6,580 nucleotides of DNA from Bryobacteraceae bacterium. Lineage in GTDB: Bacteria > Acidobacteriota > Terriglobia > Bryobacterales > Bryobacteraceae. Below the pieces are notes generated by a model that made no database searches, was not told the origin of the DNA, and saw nothing but the letters and a program-made list of their open reading frames with translations. Shown here piece after piece: positions 5,370 through 6,580 of the stretch. The DNA is taken from assembly GCA_025929455.1 (NCBI GenBank), contig JAICMB010000189.1:1-6580 (forward strand), in the 5' to 3' direction. Position 1 is the first letter of the stretch. Each line of letters starts with the position of its first letter. A program made the translations under genes and the position numbers.

Positions 5370-5701
5370 TCCTCGCCTTCCAATTTCAATTTGCGAACCG
5401 GGCCGCGTGGAAGTGCGAGTCGTGCAGAAGGAAAGGCCTGGAAGAGAAGCGCCGGTGCGGGTGGCTGCCGCGCGAGGAATGGGAGAAGTCGCCGGCCATT
5501 GTGTGGGCGCGCGGAAAAGCCGTGGCGCACCGCTGCCCGGTGTCGATCATCACGGGTCAGAGCATGTGCTGGATCGAGGAGTTCCGCGCATGGAAACTGA
5601 TGGGCGGCGCCGATTACATGCGACTGAGCGCGAAGACAGTGGACGCATTTTGCGTTCTCGAAACGGAATGGAGAACAGAAGCTGCACATGGCGAGGAATG
5701 A
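5336..5701 (+). CDS. Tail assembly chaperone T extension, made as a -1 frameshift fusion
   Basis: This frame lies at -1 relative to the short chaperone and overlaps it by 34 bases. A GTG exists at 5336 but has no convincing ribosome binding site, so the natural product is a 248-residue fusion: 137 residues of the short form, then 111 more from the CTG at 5366-5368 (LILAFQFQFANRAAWKCESC...). The extension holds Cys-X2-Cys at fusion residues 154 and 157 and further Cys at 168, 194 and 205, which suggests a metal-binding or redox-sensitive knuckle. Its second half is helical (CWIEEFRAWKLMGGADYMRL and TVDAFCVLETEW). In lambda, gpGT binds tube subunits through T while G holds the tape measure; the same division is inferred. 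The stop overlaps the next gene by 14 bases, a coupled layout. If the frameshift were absent, this would be a gene without a start. Confidence 0.75.
   Translation: MRVDGRRTKKLILAFQFQFANRAAWKCESCRRKGLEEKRRCGWLPREEWEKSPAIVWARGKAVAHRCPVSIITGQSMCWIEEFRAWKLMGGADYMRLSAKTVDAFCVLETEWRTEAAHGEE
5360..5366 (+). promoter_or_regulatory. Programmed -1 ribosomal frameshift site (A AAA AAC)
   Basis: The heptamer A AAA AAC sits in the exact X XXY YYZ register of the short chaperone frame (CGA AAA AAC TGA), with the stop codon immediately after. A -1 slip continues into the open frame to 5701. A possible weak stem begins 10 bases downstream: CTTCCA (5377-5382) can pair with TGGAAG (5408-5413). Confidence 0.85.
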
Positions 5702-6467
5702 CATCGAACAACTACTCGCGGCCGATACGAGGCGGCCGACCTTGGAGGATTCCGGAACGGCGGCGATCTATCAAGCGAGCGTGCCCGGCCTGGCGACTTC
5801 CGACAGCCAGAGTTCCGCGGCGGGACAGAATGCGGTATCGCAGTCGCTCGGGACACTCGTGCAGACGCTGCCGGATGTAGGGCAGCAGCTTACGCAACTG
5901 GTGGCGGCGCAGACAGCGCAGCTCGATTCGCTGACAGCGAACACGCAGGCGGTGCAGCAGAATACAAGCTCGAAGTCTACCGACGGCGGCGTGGGCGGCA
6001 CGATCGAGCGGAGCGTTTCGAGCATATTCGGCGGTGGGTTGCTGGGGCCGCTGATCGGAGGGCTGGCGAGTCTGTTTGGCGGAGGAGACGATTCGACGCC
6101 GGCGCCGTTGACGAAGTATTCGCTGCCGTCGGCGGTTTCGTTTGACGGCGGAGTTGGCGCGGGCAACGGCATTTTGCCCGTTGTGAACGGGGCCGGCGGT
6201 TCCGCGAAGGCGGTGTCCGCGCCGAATGTGACTGTGAACGTCAGCGCGATGGATAGCCGCAGCTTTCTCGATCACAGTGACGAGATTGCGAGCGCCGTAC
6301 GACAGGCGCTGCTGCAGGCGAATTCGCTGACGGATACGATCGCGGAGTTAGAGAGGATCGGCCGCCTGCGCGGCCAAAGTGGCTGCAACCCGGGCACGGG
6401 CAGCCAGCAAGACTGGCCGCCCCACGGCGAATGCGCACTACGTGAAAAGATTTCTGCTGTGCTGTAG
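5688..6467 (+). CDS. Short tape-measure-like protein with repeat-derived C-terminus
   Basis: This 259-residue protein lies right after the tail chaperone pair, where the tape measure gene always sits. Residues ~45-92 form a Gln-rich helix or coiled coil (LPDVGQQLTQLVAAQTAQLD), ~112-133 are a Gly-rich hydrophobic stretch (SIFGGGLLGPLIGGLASLFG) of the membrane-insertion type seen in tape measures, and ~180-221 hold VTVNVSAMDSRSFLDHSDEI followed by a helix ASAVRQALLQANSLTDTIAE, a typical tape-measure C-terminal pattern. Residues from ~225 on are encoded by hairpin repeat sequence (6360-6425), so the original C-terminus probably ended near residue 221. Most siphovirus tape measures have 600 or more residues; at ~0.15 nm per residue this one would set a tail of only ~35-40 nm. 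It could be a genuine mini tape measure, as in small particles such as gene transfer agents, or a deletion remnant. GGAG at 5670-5673 is a rather distant ribosome binding site. Confidence 0.6.
   Translation: MARNDIEQLLAADTRRPTLEDSGTAAIYQASVPGLATSDSQSSAAGQNAVSQSLGTLVQTLPDVGQQLTQLVAAQTAQLDSLTANTQAVQQNTSSKSTDGGVGGTIERSVSSIFGGGLLGPLIGGLASLFGGGDDSTPAPLTKYSLPSAVSFDGGVGAGNGILPVVNGAGGSAKAVSAPNVTVNVSAMDSRSFLDHSDEIASAVRQALLQANSLTDTIAELERIGRLRGQSGCNPGTGSQQDWPPHGECALREKISAVL
6360..6425. repeat. Hairpin repeat array running into the 3' end of the tape-measure gene
   Basis: GGCCGC (6360-6365) pairs with GCGGCC (6370-6375). TGGCTGC (6380-6386) pairs with GCAGCCA (6400-6406). CCAG (6404-6407) pairs with CTGG (6413-6416) around the loop CAAGA, the same loop as at 3775-3779. 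The part 6400-6425 is copy 3 of the CAGCAAGACTG family and ends in CCCCAC. Unlike the other copies, this one is translated, as residues ~225-246 of the preceding gene. Confidence 0.75.
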
Positions 6468-6483
6468 TACTGGCGCGCACCGA

Positions 6484-6580
6484 TCATACGATGGCGGCGG
6501 GGTTGGCCAGTTCGCCGATCTCGGGCACACGAATGGAGACCACGTCACCGGGCGCCAGCGCGGCGTCCTCGGTAACGATA
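6484..6580 (-). CDS. Fumarylacetoacetate hydrolase-family protein, C-terminal end (partial)
   Basis: On the minus strand the frame is open from the right edge to a TGA at 6484-6486. It reads IVTEDAALAPGDVVSIRVPE followed by IGELANPAAIV. The signature LxPGDVVxxxxxxIGxLxNP is the characteristic last strand region of the FAH superfamily, whose members hydrolyse or decarboxylate acyl-pyruvates and similar 1,3-dicarbonyl compounds in aromatic or sugar-acid breakdown, using a divalent metal in the cytosol. The metal ligands and catalytic Glu lie upstream and outside the window, so the exact enzyme cannot be named. It is convergent with the phage genes, 16 bases after the last phage stop, and marks the end of the structural cluster. 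The fragment is only 32 residues, so the call depends on this one motif. Confidence 0.65.
   Translation of the reverse strand, partial: IVTEDAALAPGDVVSIRVPEIGELANPAAIV

Noticed and set aside
5407..5880. Third overlapping plus-strand frame across the chaperone/tape-measure junction
   Set aside because: Arg-rich product without any family features; it is a shadow of the two supported genes.
6241..6487. Minus-strand frames opposite the tape-measure end
   Set aside because: They overlap the repeat array and tape-measure coding sequence and have no recognisable protein pattern; the only supported minus-strand gene is the FAH-family fragment that ends at 6484.

Overview
This window reads as the head-to-tail part of a tailed-phage structural cluster, all on the plus strand, that ends next to a convergent cellular metabolic gene. 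DNA is GC-rich with strong third-position G/C bias. The intergenic gaps carry short palindromic repeats (GGCCGATT..AATCGGCC followed by GCAGGTT..AACCTGCCCCAC, and GCAGnCAG-CAAGA-CTGnCnGCCCCAC). They remind me of interspersed repeats in Acidobacteriota chromosomes of the Solibacter/Bryobacter kind. That assignment is an inference from memory and is only moderately secure.

Layout, left to right. 1-273: C-terminal end of a probable portal protein, open at the window edge. 372-950: scaffold-like coiled-coil protein. 976-1887: major capsid protein of the P22 coat (HK97-fold) type. 1888-2135: repeat-rich gap without a gene. 2136-2462: small phage protein of unknown function. 2474-3259: probable head-tail connector with a C-terminal Ig/FN3-like domain. 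3261-3755: tail terminator/completion-like protein. 3764-3792: perfect hairpin. 3812-4984: tail tube protein with an inserted small beta domain. 4956-5369 and 5336-5701: tail assembly chaperone pair joined by a textbook -1 slippery heptamer (A AAA AAC at 5360-5366). 5688-6467: very short tape-measure-like protein whose last ~35 codons lie in a repeat. 6484-6580, minus strand: C-terminal end of a fumarylacetoacetate hydrolase (FAH)-family enzyme.

How the genes work together: portal, scaffold and coat build the procapsid; the connector and terminator join head to tail; tube, G/GT chaperones and tape measure build a siphovirus-type tail, since no sheath gene sits beside the tube gene. The head order (portal-scaffold-coat) is P22-like, but the tail module is lambda/HK97-like.

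The strongest find is the programmed frameshift. The most interesting wider reading is that this is a long-resident, possibly domesticated particle-forming element. The supports are the repeats in the late operon, the tiny tape measure and the sudden end before any distal-tail or baseplate gene. A decayed prophage explains the same facts, and the window alone cannot separate the two.
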